DNA of 64,000 bases from Viscum album (GCA_963277665.1 OY728143.1:533792394-533856393); one strand, 5' to 3'; numbered from the stretch's first letter, positions 11,562-23,312 are shown. The notes: generated by a model from the letters alone, not told the origin. Made by a program: numbers and translations.

Positions 11562-14211
11562 AGGTAGGATCCTAATGAATATACATGTATTCTTACCTGA
11601 TATATATATTCTATTTGTATAGCTCCGCAAGAGGGAGTTATTGATTAGGTTGGGTGTTACTAGAAAAGGGCATGGATATTTTTGGTGTTTTATGAATCAT
11701 TTTCATAGAAGATGTTTCATGGTATTTTATTTATTGAATTTCATTTATGTTTGGAATTACAAACATCATGGAATTGTTTAATTTATATTATACTGATTAT
11801 ATCTGTGGTTTCTTATTTTATACTCTAAGGATATATGATGGTAATACATACCATATGTGTGGTTTACACCCTTGAATCTTGTTTCAACATTGTGCCCTAT
11901 TAAAAATGTGCTTCAAAACAAACACTTTTCTTCACTCTCAATCCATGAGGGGTTCTAATGGGGGTAGATTGTGACATAATCTACAAAATGGGGTATCACA
12001 ACACACATAATGGCCCCCTGAAATCAAAATAAATCAATATTTTTTGCAGAATAATGGTTGGGGAAAGACAAATCAAGTTCCTATGTGGAGAAAATATGAA
12101 TTATAGTAGGTGTGTAATATATTTATTACCTCAATAAGGAACCTCACCATGGGCACTCATCGAAAAACTGATAGCTCTAAATTATCTAAATAATCATCGG
12201 TAATAATCTAAATCATATAAGGCCATTGAAGATATTTTCATTCTTAGCATATGAATAATAGGGATGAGTCCATGTCATTGGGTTTCATTACACATGCCCC
12301 ATCCCCATATTTTTTCTCATCTATTTGGGATAAAAAACATACCTTAACATTGTATCACGTAACCATCCGGATAATCAATAAATAATCACATTGAATCACA
12401 CTGCCCAACATGACTATCATGTATAATGAACAATGCATATAATTTATCTAAATGTATGTTTTTCAAATATTTAACATCCAATACCCAAATCACAATCCAT
12501 AATAATCACCCATAAAATTAATCCAATTCTTTTTTCATAGCATATCATTTCACATACTAGCTCTCAAGGCTGCTAATTCTAAATGGTTAACTAATCACCT
12601 CACCTTCTATAGCTCATCTAATCGGATTACATAGGACCACACCTAATATATTATAATATGTTCACTCACCAATATGATAATTTCATATCCAATTAGATTT
12701 ATTCATATTATTTCCACACCCTATTCATATTAGGTGAACCATTTATTAGTTGTAATCCCATTAGTTCACATTCAATGGTTTTCTGATGCTTCAATAGGCA
12801 TCACATAATTTACCCCAATCCAATATTACAAATCAAATTGATGATATAACCATTTTCATGGTCTAAGTCTTATATACTCTTTCACTGTCAACCAAAATGA
12901 TGATACCACCATCATATAATCATACATTCATTATAAATTCAGTAAATTTTTTATCAAAAATAAATATGACCATCCAATGTCCCTCGCAATTTATCTCATC
13001 TCAGACACACATTTAGAGTCCATCAGACACACAATAAAATGATTTACAAATAAATATGATCTTATAATGATCTTAAAATAATCCCAGTAAGTTTGGAATG
13101 TAAATTTCCTTCCTAATCACCTCTATATATTTTATCACAAAATTAAAAACCCTTTTAGTCCACATTCAGTCTCCCCAACACGTCTACCATCATCTATATG
13201 CAAAACAAAAAATAACACATGGAGAACAAATTTAAATATCACCTACTTATTATCATTAAAAGTTAACCCATAAAATATTGTAATTTTATTTATCATGAAT
13301 CAATAGATATTTCACAAACTATGAAATTTACAATGTTAGATATTTAGAGTGATATTCTATTGAACAAAAATAAGATGACAATGATTGAGGTTTTAAGGAT
13401 GTTGTCCTACCAGATTTGAGACCAAATCAATTAATGACTCATCAACATGACATTGAACAAGATTATTGAAATATAATGAATGGGTGTAATGAAGCATTCC
13501 CAAATGACTGAACTATATTATTTCCTAGTAATATAAGTGTAAAAGGGAAAGTATTTTTACAAATCCAAAGTAAATAATAAAAATTTCCCACGCTTGAAAG
13601 TGGTTTTGAGAGAACGTAGACCCCCTCCTGGACTACAGTGGATCACCAAGGATGTTTAATGATCCACTAGAGTGCTCCACATTATTTTACAAATCCCATT
13701 TGTATTCCATGATCCACCCCTGATTTGAAAAATTTAATCCCGCACAAGGTTACAAAATGTTGATACCCATAACACATCACCATGATACCCCACCTGATCT
13801 AAAATTCTCCACCCCAAACCATACACATCACTTTTAATCCTAATTCAAGGTGACCAATAACATAAAAAGATTGAAAAAAATTTTAATATACAAAATATCT
13901 AATACTACCCCTATTGTATATTTTTTGGGGATTGAATATTTCATATCAATTCAATAAAAATGTATTTTATAATTTTTCCCACTTTCTATAATTGAATCAA
14001 AATTAAATATAAATTGAAAAGTGATATTTACATCAATAGTTTTCGTGTGTTATTTCATGATCTATTTTAATAAATATAATATTCATGATTTCATTTATGT
14101 TTGTAATTTCATGTTCCCATTGAGTCTGGAAAAACAAATACCTTACTTAAAAGCATTGTATTCATATACCATTGCCACGAATCATTTGACATGATGATTC
14201 CTAGCATGTTC
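11562..14211. other. CACTA interior between elements B and A, nothing recognised
   Basis: AT-rich sequence with no ORF above about 60 codons. By position it is part of the CACTA upstream of its transposase remnant, but I see no N-terminal transposase-associated domain in it. Bases 11562-11566 and 14207-14211 are target-duplication copies of elements B and A. Confidence 0.5.
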
Positions 14212-14696
14212 TGTCACGACCCGTCCTCGAGGCCCGTGTCGTGGCTACCCCAAGACCACCTTTCATAGGCCAGTGCTAGAGACTAGCACCAAGGGGTAAT
14301 TCCAGGTAAAAAGGAAATGTATTGCCTTTGTAAAGTAACAAACCCACAGAGCAAGGAAGCAGAAGTAAACACTATGTAAAAACTGGGTACAATAGTAAGT
14401 GCAAGAAAAGTAAGTGGGCCAGCATACAAACCCAAACTGAAAGTAAAGTACAAATGGAAAGGGGAAACAACAACTAAAAGTAAATCCATATCCTCGAGCC
14501 GTCCACTGGAAGTCCCACCTGAAGGGTCGGTACAGATAGCCTCCACATCTCCTCGGGTCCAGTCGTCCACTCCGAGTATGCCCCGCATAGTGATCCACTT
14601 CCGGGTACCGACCTGCTCCTCGTGCCTCGACCATGATCAGCGCTGTCTGTCGTCTACAACCAACACAACATCGTGCGGTCATATCCCGTGCTGGGG

Positions 14697-14713
14697 TGAG
14701 TATAAGATACTCA
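14697..14713. promoter_or_regulatory. LTR palindrome TGAGTATAAGATACTCA (element A left LTR)
   Basis: This is a perfect 7-bp inverted repeat with a 3-base loop, about 485 bases from the LTR 3' end. The minus strand reads CCTACTGAGTATC...ACTCACCCC. Counterparts lie at 22750-22766 and in other LTRs of the window. Confidence 0.6.
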
Positions 14714-15058
14714 GTAGGGACCCCGAGAGCCTCGGTGGTCTCCCAGAATCCACAAAGGATAAACCACAAAAGACTGATACAAACACGAAGTAACCTCTGA
14801 CACAACTTAGGTATATTCCCATACATATACCTAATTCATCAATTCTCATTCGACTCCAACATCCGAGCTCATGTACAACCCATTCCACACAATAAATCAC
14901 AACCCAATCCACACTGGAAAGAAAAATGTAATCCACACAGAATATGAAGTCAATCTAATCGAAGATAAGGATTGAAAGTCAAGATTCAACTCGCACAGGT
15001 GTACATCTTCGTAAGATGATGGATATGATCAAATGTAGTTACTGATTCATTTATGTCG

Positions 15059-15245
15059 TCGAACCCACGTAGGATCGATAGGTACTAACCCCTGCAATGA
15101 CCCACAAAGGATCGATAGGTAACTAACCCCTGCAATGACCCACACAGGATCTGTAGGCGCCGTCCCACACAAGACCACTGATCGCTGACCCACATAAGAT
15201 CCGACCCACATAGGATCGGTAGCACTGATCCACATAGGTTCTCTT
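15059..15245 (-). repeat. Degenerate tandem repeat in element A left LTR
   Basis: About seven irregular copies of an ACCCACANAGGATC core, several followed by GATAGGTACTAACCCC, lie 17-50 bases apart. The matching array is in the right LTR at 23107-23312, so it predates the insertion. Confidence 0.6.
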
Positions 15246-15839
15246 ATTGATGTAGTCGTCACCGTCAAATCCACAGAGGATTTCTATACAGTCATCATCG
15301 TCGTCGTAGTCACAGCAAGCTCTAGGGTTCCCGCACACAGCAAGCTCGTTCGGGAGGGTCCACTCCACGAGCCGAGGGGCTGATGCATCAACTGACACAT
15401 AGTCCGGAGTTGATGTATCCAAAACTTTCGTATAGTCAACAGGAACTCAATGTCACAGACGGTGCTTCAATCGGACGCCCGGTCTGAGAGTTATTGGCCT
15501 TTTCGTCCCAGGTTCCCGGTTGGTTTTTAAGTCAAAACCAAACCGACCGTACTGCAAATGTGTCTAAAAAACGGGCGGAGTAACCCAAAAGGTCCGTCTC
15601 ACTTAGAGGGATCCAACAAAGTCGACGACACATTATTCGGACATTCGGAGCTCATGTTATAAGTGTTTTCGCTCCGAGGGCCCGGTTTGTTTCTTGTACG
15701 AACCAACCCAGTCGAACCCAAAGATCTCCGAAACCTTGAGTGCGATATACCGAAACGACCGTCTCGATCCAAGGATCGCATGGCAGCTGATGGTGCGTTG
15801 ATCGGTGGTCTGTAGCCCATGTTATGGGAAAAAGACCGA

Positions 15840-16500
15840 AAAGTTCAGTATTAGGGGGTTCGGTCCCGGTCCGACCCGGCCCGATGCCCTCTCGGTCGGC
15901 TCAAACTGGGTCGACCCATCTCGGGGCCGGGTCCGGCCCACTTGGGCGCAGCCCGGCCCGGCGAGCGCGGTGTGGCCCGGCCTGGGCAGCCGGCCCGGCG
16001 CACTGGCGCTAGGCAGGTGGCTGGGCCGTTTCGGACGAGCGAATGGGGTGGGGGCCTGCACCCCTGTTTCGTAATCGCGACCCCCATGATGGGGTACCGC
16101 TCAAGCTGGCCAATTGGGGCTCGTAACGCCCATCTCTTCCCCTATCCGGCTAGCCCGCTCCGACCGCCAGGCTATTGCCACCACGGGACCGGCGATGGCC
16201 GGTCGCCCTGTTCTGATGTCGGCGGCCCGGAACCGGCCGCCGGTCCCTAGTCCGCCACGGCCTTGGTCTGCCCAGAATAGCGCGATGGCACCATGCCCCT
16301 CTGCCGCAGCCCTGCTCCAGCCGCGGTGCCTTCGGGTTTCTCCGGCGCGGTGCGATGGGGCCACGATCTTGCTCGATTCAACGGCGCAGCGCTACGGCGC
16401 CGCACATTCCTTGCCTCATGACCCCACGCGGTGTGACAACACTGCGCCATCCTCATTCCATTCCTCCACAAGGTAGACAGGAGAAAAAGGGGAGGAGGGT
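15840..16500 (-). repeat. GC-rich block of element A left LTR
   Basis: This block is rich in GGCCCGG/CCGGGCC-like words and CpG and contrasts sharply with the AT-rich surroundings. It is repeated in the right LTR (23925-24650). It could be the GC-rich part of the LTR promoter or leader; no TATA box could be fixed. Confidence 0.6.
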
Positions 16501-17426
16501 CAGTCATGCTTGTGCGGTCCGGCCCCCTCCCATTATCTGATAACAAGTGGTCCAATTGTATGAGTAATGATGATGGAAGAAATTCACGAATAGAAACGCA
16601 TAAAACCCCTACCTCGTCGAATTCGTTGAGTGAGGGTTCATCGCAAATATAACCATCGTGAAAGAAGACGTCGCAGAAGGAGAGAGTCGCGACTCAGAGA
16701 AATTATTTGTCGAAGTCGCGTCGTCGATCTCCGTGGTTCCGGCGTTCTTTTCGACCTTCGTCGGAGGTCGGCATTCTTCGCGTTCTTCACATTCTTCTTC
16801 GAGGAAGAAGAACTTCAAGAGGTTTTTCATTTCTCCCAAAGACTCACACAACAAGATTTCATCCAAATGAAATAAGTACTTCCCTTATTTTATTAACAAG
16901 ACTTAAGCATTTGAATTCAAACATTCAAATTAAACTCACCTAATTAATTAACATAAGTTATCAACATTAATGGTGAGGTGATGGAGTTAGAGAATATGAA
17001 GGGGTGGGGTTTGTGTGGGCCCCACCACCCTCATAACCTCTCAAGAGATGTTGGGTGGTTTCCCCCAACTTCCACAAAAAGGTTTTAACCACTTACAATG
17101 AAAAAATAAAAATTTTAGCTCCATTTTTATTTAAACATCCACAAATTTTTAACAACTCATCCGTGTAAACGCAACTCTAGAAAAGTTGTCCCTAAGAAAT
17201 TACTGGTGCTGTGAATCCATCGTTTCCCTCAGAATTCAATTCCGAGCATCGGTTAAAAAGATAGAAAAACCCACTCGTTCGTTCACTGAACATTCCTGAG
17301 CTAAACATTAGATAGAAATTCCGGTCACACCGGGGCTTGGAATCAAGTGCCGTCAAAAACAATGTTCTTGTAAAATCCTAATGAAAATTAAGAAATAATT
17401 TCCCTTGAATTTTACAGGTCTTTACA

Positions 17427-17439
17427 TTACTCCCACATC
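17427..17439 (-). promoter_or_regulatory. Element A polypurine tract
   Basis: The minus strand reads GATGTGGGAGTAA directly before the LTR start TGTAAAGACC. It is purine-rich and in the expected place. Confidence 0.7.
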
Positions 17440-17443
17440 AGTG

Positions 17444-17640
17444 CTTTACGCCCCCGTAAAGATACATAAAAAAAGGGGAACAAATGTGGGTACTGTGCAC
17501 GCATCTGAGACTCGAGCTCCCAAATGCTCTCTGGGAGGTTATCATGCTACCATCTGATGCACACTAGAGGAATCGTCCGCCACGTAAGACCCTCTCCTAT
17601 CAATCCTCGATCAAAACTGGGTCCTGTCCAAAAGTCACCC
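17444..17640 (-). pseudogene. pol: Element A chromodomain remnant
   Basis: The minus-strand frame reads TIPLVCIRW, a stop, HDNLPESIWELESQM, then RAQYPHLFPFF, and ends at a stop near 17443. This matches the C-terminal half of plant chromovirus chromodomains (IPLVKVLW....EEATWELE..M...YPHLF). In the family this domain follows integrase and guides insertion to particular chromatin. The first part is blurred by two stops (LIED**ERVLRG). Confidence 0.75.
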
Positions 17641-18799
17641 CATCATCTTAGTCCAGTTCCCCATGGTCAATGACATGCGTCGGGTTGTGCACATATCTAC
17701 TTAGCTGGGATACATGGAATACGTAGTGCACCCGATGCAACAAAGGTGGTAGAGCCAGGCGATAAGTCACCTCGCCAATCCTGCTACGGACCAGGAATGG
17801 TCTGATGAAACAGGGAGTCAACTTGCCACCTCAGCCAAATCTCTATAATCCACGTCGAGGTGAGACCTGCAAGAAGACATGGTCGCCATCCTCGAACTCT
17901 AGTCGCCTCTGCCTCCTATCAGCATACCACTTTTTCCAGCTCTGAGCTATCCTCATCCGCTATTGGATGACCTGGACCTTCTCCGTCATGGGCTGGACCA
18001 TCTCTGGTCCCACAAGTGCTGACTCCACAGGGCTGGTCCAGCATAGAGGAGATCTGCAAGGTCGGCCATACAATGCCTCGTATGGTTCCATCCCGATGGT
18101 GGAGTGGTACCTGTTGTTGTACGCGAACTCCACCTAGGGTAGGTGGTCCTCCCAGCTGCGACCAAAGTCGCGGATACATGCACAGAGAATGTCCTCGAGA
18201 GTGTGAAAGGTCCTCTCCGTCTAACCATCTGTCTGAGGGTGAAAGGCGGTGCTCAAACGTAGTTGCGTCCCAAACGCCTCCTGCAACCCCTTCCAAAGCT
18301 GGGAAGTAAAGCAAGTATCTAGATCAGAGATGATAGATGATGACACACCATGAATCCATACAATCTACTGAATGTAGAGATGTCCCAAGATGTCCTCTGA
18401 TCCCTGCTCCCTGATGGGTAAGAAGTGAGCTGACTTGGTGAGTCGGTCGACAATCACCAAAATGGAGTCGTGACCTCTGGAAGTGTGTGGATTTCCAGTC
18501 AAGAAGTCCATATATATGTCGTCCCACATCCACTCTGGGACATCGAAGGGCTGTACCAAGCCTACTGGTACCTGGGGCTCTGCCTTCACCTCCTGGCATG
18601 TGAGGCATCGAGAAATTAACACTGCTACATCTGTCTTCATGCCTGGCCACCAGTGCTGTCGTCTGAGATCCTCGTACATCTTTTCCACTCTAGGATATAC
18701 CACCAAAGGGGAAGTGTGAAACTCTCTCAGCACCTCCTCTCGTAAAGAAACTGGTACCAAGGTACGTCCTCTAAAAAGAACTTTGTGCTCTCCTCCCAC
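17641..18799 (-). pseudogene. pol: Element A integrase remnant
   Basis: From 18799 on the minus strand come the H2C2 zinc-binding domain (REFHTSPLVVYPR...WWPGMK...RCLTCQEVK), the catalytic core (MDFLTG, VDRLTKSAHFLP, then IISDLDTCFTSQLW near 18300) and ALYGRPCRSP near 18075. The C-terminal GPY/F-type region reads VTYRLALPP and VFHVSQL near 17760-17700. The second zinc His has become Tyr (VHP to VYP). A stop after LYIQ (18365), further stops and small frame shifts break the frame. The enzyme would have inserted element DNA into the host chromosome. Confidence 0.9.
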
Positions 18800-19381
18800 G
18801 GAAAATCAATCAGGTGCGTGTCCAGAGGATATCTGTGCACGCCGTGTCTCACAGTCCGCGTCCCCACGCTGTGCCTCTCTGACCCGCTACAATAGTGGAG
18901 GAGTGACTGTGAATGACTAAAGGAAGGATGCTCCACCTCTATCCATGAAAGATATCTGCAAAGTGGCTAGCTGCTCTGTCACCTCCCCATGCAGCTGGAT
19001 GCCCGTCCTCCCGCTGAGGGCATCGTCTACTATGTTCTACTTCCCATGAGTATAGACTATCTCAAGGTTATATTCCTGGAGGAACTCAAGCCATCGCCAT
19101 TGTCTCAGGTTTAGGTCCTTCTGTGATAAGATGTACCTGAGACTCTAATGGTCTAAATAGACTCTAAAGCGCTCGCCCATCAGATAGTGTCGCCACATCT
19201 TCATAGCGAAGACCACTACTACTAGCTCCATGTCATGGGTAGCATTATTCTGCTGATGTTGCCTCAACTGACATGATCCATAGGTGATCACGGCCCGCTC
19301 CTGCATCAGGACACATCTGAGTCTAGTCCCTGACACACCGCAGTAAACTACGTACCCAACTCCCTCCTCTGGTATCCTCAA
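18800..19381 (-). pseudogene. pol: Element A RNase H remnant and RH-IN linker
   Basis: The open frame 19381-19145 (minus) reads PEEGVGYVVYCGVSGT...CVLMQ...THDMELVVVVFAMKMWRHYL, a plain Ty3 RNase H. The catalytic Asp of YCDASGT is now Gly (YCGVSGT). Downstream LRQWRWLEFLQEYNLEIVY is the usual RNase H tail, followed by stops (about 19050-18900) in the linker to integrase. Confidence 0.88.
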
Positions 19382-20395
19382 GATAGGTGTGATGGTCAGT
19401 CTCTATCTCAGCTCTTGGAAGCAATGATGACATCTTTCTGACCAGACAATGGGTTTCTCCTTCTTCTTCAAAGCTGATAGTGGTGCCTCAACTCTGGAGA
19501 AGTCTGGTACAAATCTCCGGTAGTATCCAGCTAGTCCCAAGAAACTTCACATCTCCGTCACGCTCCTGGGTGGCTCCCAAGCTAGAAATGCCTCGATCTT
19601 CATAGGATCCACTGTAAATCCCACCTCAGAGATGAAATGTCCCAAAAAGTGGACCTCTCGTATCCAGAACTGACACTTCGAGAGCTTTCCACAAAGCTGG
19701 TGCTCTTGGAGTGTGTCTAGTACAATTCGTAAGTGGAAGGTGTGCTCCTCCTCAGTCATCAAGTAAATCAAGACGTTATCGATGAAGACCACGAAAAATT
19801 GATCGAGGTATGGATGAAAGATCCAGTTCATGAGGAACATGAACACTGCAGGAGCATTGGTTATGCCAAATGGCATAACCAAGAAGTTATAGTGGCCATA
19901 CCGACACCTGAAGGCTGTATTCTGCACTTCCTCATCCTGAACTCTGAGCTAGTGATAGCCTGACCTGAGGTCTATCTTCAAGAACAACTGTGCTCCCTTG
20001 AGCTGATCTAAGAGGTCATAAATACTCCGTAGCAGATACTTGATCCTCAGTATCACTTGGTTCAGGCGACAATAGTCGACACAACGTCGCAAGATCCCAT
20101 CTTCCTTCTTGGCGAATAATATCGGGGAAGCCCAGGTTGAAACACTGGGTCGGATGAATCCCTTGCCCTGCAATTCCTCCAACTGTACCCATAGCTCTCG
20201 AAGCTCGGAGGGGGTCATTCGATATGCTAGGGTGGATATCAGGGCTATCCCCGGGTACAGGTCAACATAAATGTCTACCTCTCTGAGAGGAGGTAGTCCT
20301 GGAACATCGTCGGGAAAAACATCCACATACTGATCTTCCACTTCAGGAAAACTAGGACTCCGCACGTCAACTGCTCCTAGGATGTGGCTAGCCAA
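19382..20395 (-). pseudogene. pol: Element A reverse transcriptase remnant
   Basis: The frame 20395-19949 (minus) holds the RT N-terminal half: MTPSELRELWVQLEELQ, GFIRPSVSTWASPILFAKK, CVDYCRLNQV and KIDLRSGYH, where the first catalytic Asp is kept. After a stop, 19927-19547 continues with [19 protein letters not shown] and [11 protein letters not shown]. The catalytic FIDD is now FIDN (Asn codon at 19775-19777). The thumb and connection follow ([18 protein letters not shown]). It would have copied the RNA genome into DNA. Confidence 0.92.
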
Positions 20396-20822
20396 CTGAA
20401 AAGTGATGGAATTTCCTCTCCTCTGGGAGAGTCCATCCTATGCTGTAAAGGCTCCCTTCTCGCCGGTGAAGGCGAACCTGCTCCCGTCGATGCGTACACA
20501 CCGCACCTTACGCCTAATACAGTCAATATGAGAATGGACTTTAGATAACCAAACCATGCCCAAGATGATGTCGTAGGGCCTCGACACTGCTACAAGAAGA
20601 TCCCAGACGAATCTCTCACCTGCTAGAGTAATCTCACACATCTGTCATGAGTTCATAATCATCGAGTCTACTCCTGTAGGAGTATCTATCCATAAGGATC
20701 GAGCCAACGGCTCTGTCGGAATCTCCGAGCTCCGAACAAGGGCAACAGCTATGAAATAATGACTCTATCATGTGTCTATAAGAAGTATAGAAAGGGTTTA
20801 ATAGACAAAAATACTTCCTCAA
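20396..20822 (-). pseudogene. pol: Element A aspartic protease remnant
   Basis: The minus frame contains IDT, two stops (20765-20770), then SHYFIAVALV, where the family has DTGA(T/S)HSFIS, so the active-site Gly-Ala is lost. It continues with PLARSLWIDTPTGVDSMIMN and, in 20641-20438, CEITLAGERFVWDLLV and YDIILGMVWLS (family DVILGMDWL). The protease would have cut the Gag-Pol polyprotein. Confidence 0.85.
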
Positions 20823-21982
20823 ATCATCTTGGGCGCGCCATGGTTATAGGACTCTGCTGCCTGGAGCTGTGCCTATCTCTCCCCACCATCTCCTTGTGGT
20901 CGGTGTGGACCTCCTGGAGGTGGTGGTGGTAGAGCCTCAAAGCATCGCCCACAACCTGTTGCTCGGCCAACTCCTGTGCCTCATCCACATGTTCCCTGCG
21001 GATCGCCACGGTCGACCCACTACCTCTTCCTGGGTGGTACCTCAACCGTCTATTTCTCCTCGGCACGGCGGGTCAAAAAGTAATGAGACATGCGACCCTG
21101 CCCACCGCATGCGTAGCACCGTCTGCCTCTCAAAAGACTGGCTCCGTGCTGAGTGCCCCGCACCTCTGAGCCAGTGTCCTGTGGTCATCTTCCCGAGGGT
21201 CTGGTCTTCCTAGAGCCATGAGTCATCCGTCGACTCCCTGCTGCAGAGGATTCTGCTATGTGCCGCCATGCGGTAGGTCTCGCTGCTGATGTAGGCTCAT
21301 CAAGGAAACTCTCGATCAGAAGGGCTCACTCCAGTACCCCTTCCTGTGTCAGAATTCTAAGGGAGATCGGCGATGCCCTGATCTCATGCCTCAATCCCTG
21401 CTCAAAGGTTCGGGCCCAGATGAATGGGTCCCATACCATGTCTTTCGAGTGGTGCGAGAGATCGGTAAATCTCGCCGAGTACTGGGCGACTGTCAAGCTG
21501 CCCTACCACAACTGAAGAAGCTCCTGGATGTGCACCGCACGGAGGGTGTCTAGGAAAAACTCTGAACAGAAGAGGATCTCATAGTATATCCAGAGAAGAG
21601 ATGCCTCGTAGTGCTCCTAGAGCATTAAGCTCCACCATCTGCCTGCTATCGCGTGCAGTAGGCTCACTACGAGAATCACCATGAGGTCTGCTGGTGTCCT
21701 CAGCAACCTAAAAACCCATACAACTACCTCCAGGCAATCCTCGGCTGCCTGAGGGTCCATCTCCCTGTGGAAACTGGGAGGTCACTGATGCTGAAACTCG
21801 TGATGTGCACTAAGGAAACATGCATCGTCAGCTGCTGGGGTTGGTAGCATCGGTGGCTAGGTGAGTAGAGGTACTGTCTGTGCCTCTACTGTCAAAGGGC
21901 CATGTACCGAGGCCTCGTCGCTCGGTGGTCTATCGTCACGCACAACACTCAGAACCCTAGATGACTGCCATCGTGGGGCCAT
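20823..21982 (-). pseudogene. gag: Element A gag remnant
   Basis: The likely start is ATG at 21982 (MAPRWQSSRV), about 280 bases inside the 5' LTR. The Retrotrans_gag domain is readable: FHREMDPQAAEDCLEV (about 21775), AGRWWSLML (about 21640), LTVAQYSARFTDLSHHSKD (about 21500-21445) and KARTFEQGLR-like text (FEQGLRHEIRA, about 21400). The zinc knuckle at 21118-21077 reads CYACGGQGRMSHYF: the first two Cys remain, but His and the last Cys are lost. Several stops interrupt it. Gag would have formed the particle. Confidence 0.85.
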
Positions 21983-22234
21983 CCTGAAAAGAAATAGGTA
22001 TTCCATGGTCAAACAATATACCTGGTGAGCTGACAAAAAGTAATCACAAATAAAACTTTAAACACACATGCAATCAATGTTTTCGTACATTAGGTCAGAA
22101 ATAAGAAGTCAAGGTCCTAGTGTAAGGATACATCGACCGCCGCACCAACCCTGGACTCCCGAGACTGATAATCTCAGTAGATACTCATAACACTATTTCT
22201 TCACATAGAAAATGATCAGAGTCCAGAGTTTTAT
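21983..22234 (-). other. Element A 5' leader
   Basis: This untranslated region lies between the primer-binding site and the gag start on the minus strand. Confidence 0.6.
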
Positions 22235-22258
22235 GGTAGAACCGAACTCCACTGATAA
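22235..22258 (-). promoter_or_regulatory. Element A degraded primer-binding site
   Basis: The minus strand reads TTATCAGTGGAGTTCGGTTC a few bases inside the 5' LTR. It keeps ATCAG and GGTTC of the initiator tRNA-Met type site (TGGTATCAGAGC.. then GGTT) with substitutions. Confidence 0.55.
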
Positions 22259-22749
22259 AAATTTGTGACGACCCGTCCTCAGGGCCCGTGTCGTGACTAC
22301 GCCATGTTCGTCTTCCTTAGGCCAGGGGCTCGTGACTAACACCAAGGTGTAATTCACGGTAAAAAAGGAAGGCAATGCATTTGTATAGTAAACAAACCCA
22401 CAGAGAATGCAAGAAAAAGTAAACACTAAGTAAAAACTGGGTACAACAGTAAGTGCGGAAAAGTAAGTGGGCCAGTATAAATACCCAAACTAAAAGTAAA
22501 GTACAACTGGAAAGGGGAAACAACAAATGAATGTAAAGTCGCAGCGTCAAGCTGTCCACTGGAAGTCCCACCTGATGGGTGGGTACAGACAGCCTCCACA
22601 GCTCCTCGGGTCCTGCCGTCCGCTCCGAGTACGCCCCACCCAGTGATCCACCTCCGGGTACCGACCTGCTCCTCGTGGCTCGCCCACGATCAGCGCTTTC
22701 TGTCGTCTGCAACAAACACAACATAGTTCAGGCATATCCCATGTGGGGG

Positions 22750-22766
22750 TGAGTATAAGCTACTCA
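22750..22766. promoter_or_regulatory. LTR palindrome (element A right LTR)
   Basis: TGAGTATAAGCTACTCA is the counterpart of 14697-14713 with one change in the stem, 486 bases from the LTR 3' end. Confidence 0.6.
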
Positions 22767-23106
22767 TTAGAGACCCTGAGACCCCCGAAGGACTCCCAGA
22801 ATCCACAAAGGATAAACCAAAAAGTAAAGATCTAAACACGAAGTAACATCTGGCACCACTTAGGTATATGCCCATACATATACCTAAGTCATCAATTCTC
22901 GTTCGGCTCCAACATCCGAGATCAAGAACAACCCAGTCCACACAAGAAATCACAACCCAATCCACACAGGAAAGTAAAATGTAATCCACACAGGTTATCA
23001 AGTAAATCTTATCAAAACTAAGGATTGAAAGTCAAGATTCAGCTCGCATAAGTATACTTCTTCGTAAGATGATAGAGATGATAAGATGTAGTTACTGAAT
23101 CATCTA

Positions 23107-23312
23107 AGCTGTTGGACCCACACATGATCGATAGGTACTAACCCCCATAATGACCCACAAAGGATCAATAAGAAATTAACCCCCGCAATGACTCACACAG
23201 GATCAGACCCATACATGATCTGTAGGCGCTAGCCCACACAGGACCGCTGAGCACTGAACCACACAGGATCTGACCCACAATGGATCAGTAGCACTAATCC
23301 ACGTAGGATCGC
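23107..23312 (-). repeat. Degenerate tandem repeat in element A right LTR
   Basis: Irregular copies of ACCCACA..GGATC, the same array as in the left LTR. Confidence 0.6.

Larger units (their letters stand above)
14212..17426 (-). repeat. Element A 3' LTR
   Basis: This left copy runs from TGTCACGACCCG to TCTTTACA on the plus strand. It contains a palindrome (14697-14713), a degenerate short tandem repeat (15059-15245) and a GC-rich block (15840-16500). The many overlapping open frames in the GC-rich block exist on both strands and lack family resemblance. Confidence 0.92.

Noticed and set aside
14263..16943. Many open frames of 60-190 codons on both strands of the element A left LTR
   Set aside because: They overlap on opposite strands, exist because the LTR is GC-rich, and resemble no family. 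The same applies to 22193-24495 in the right LTR.
17986..18719. Extra open frames overlapping the integrase in other frames or on the plus strand
   Set aside because: They are shadows of the minus-strand integrase frame, which shows clear family motifs.
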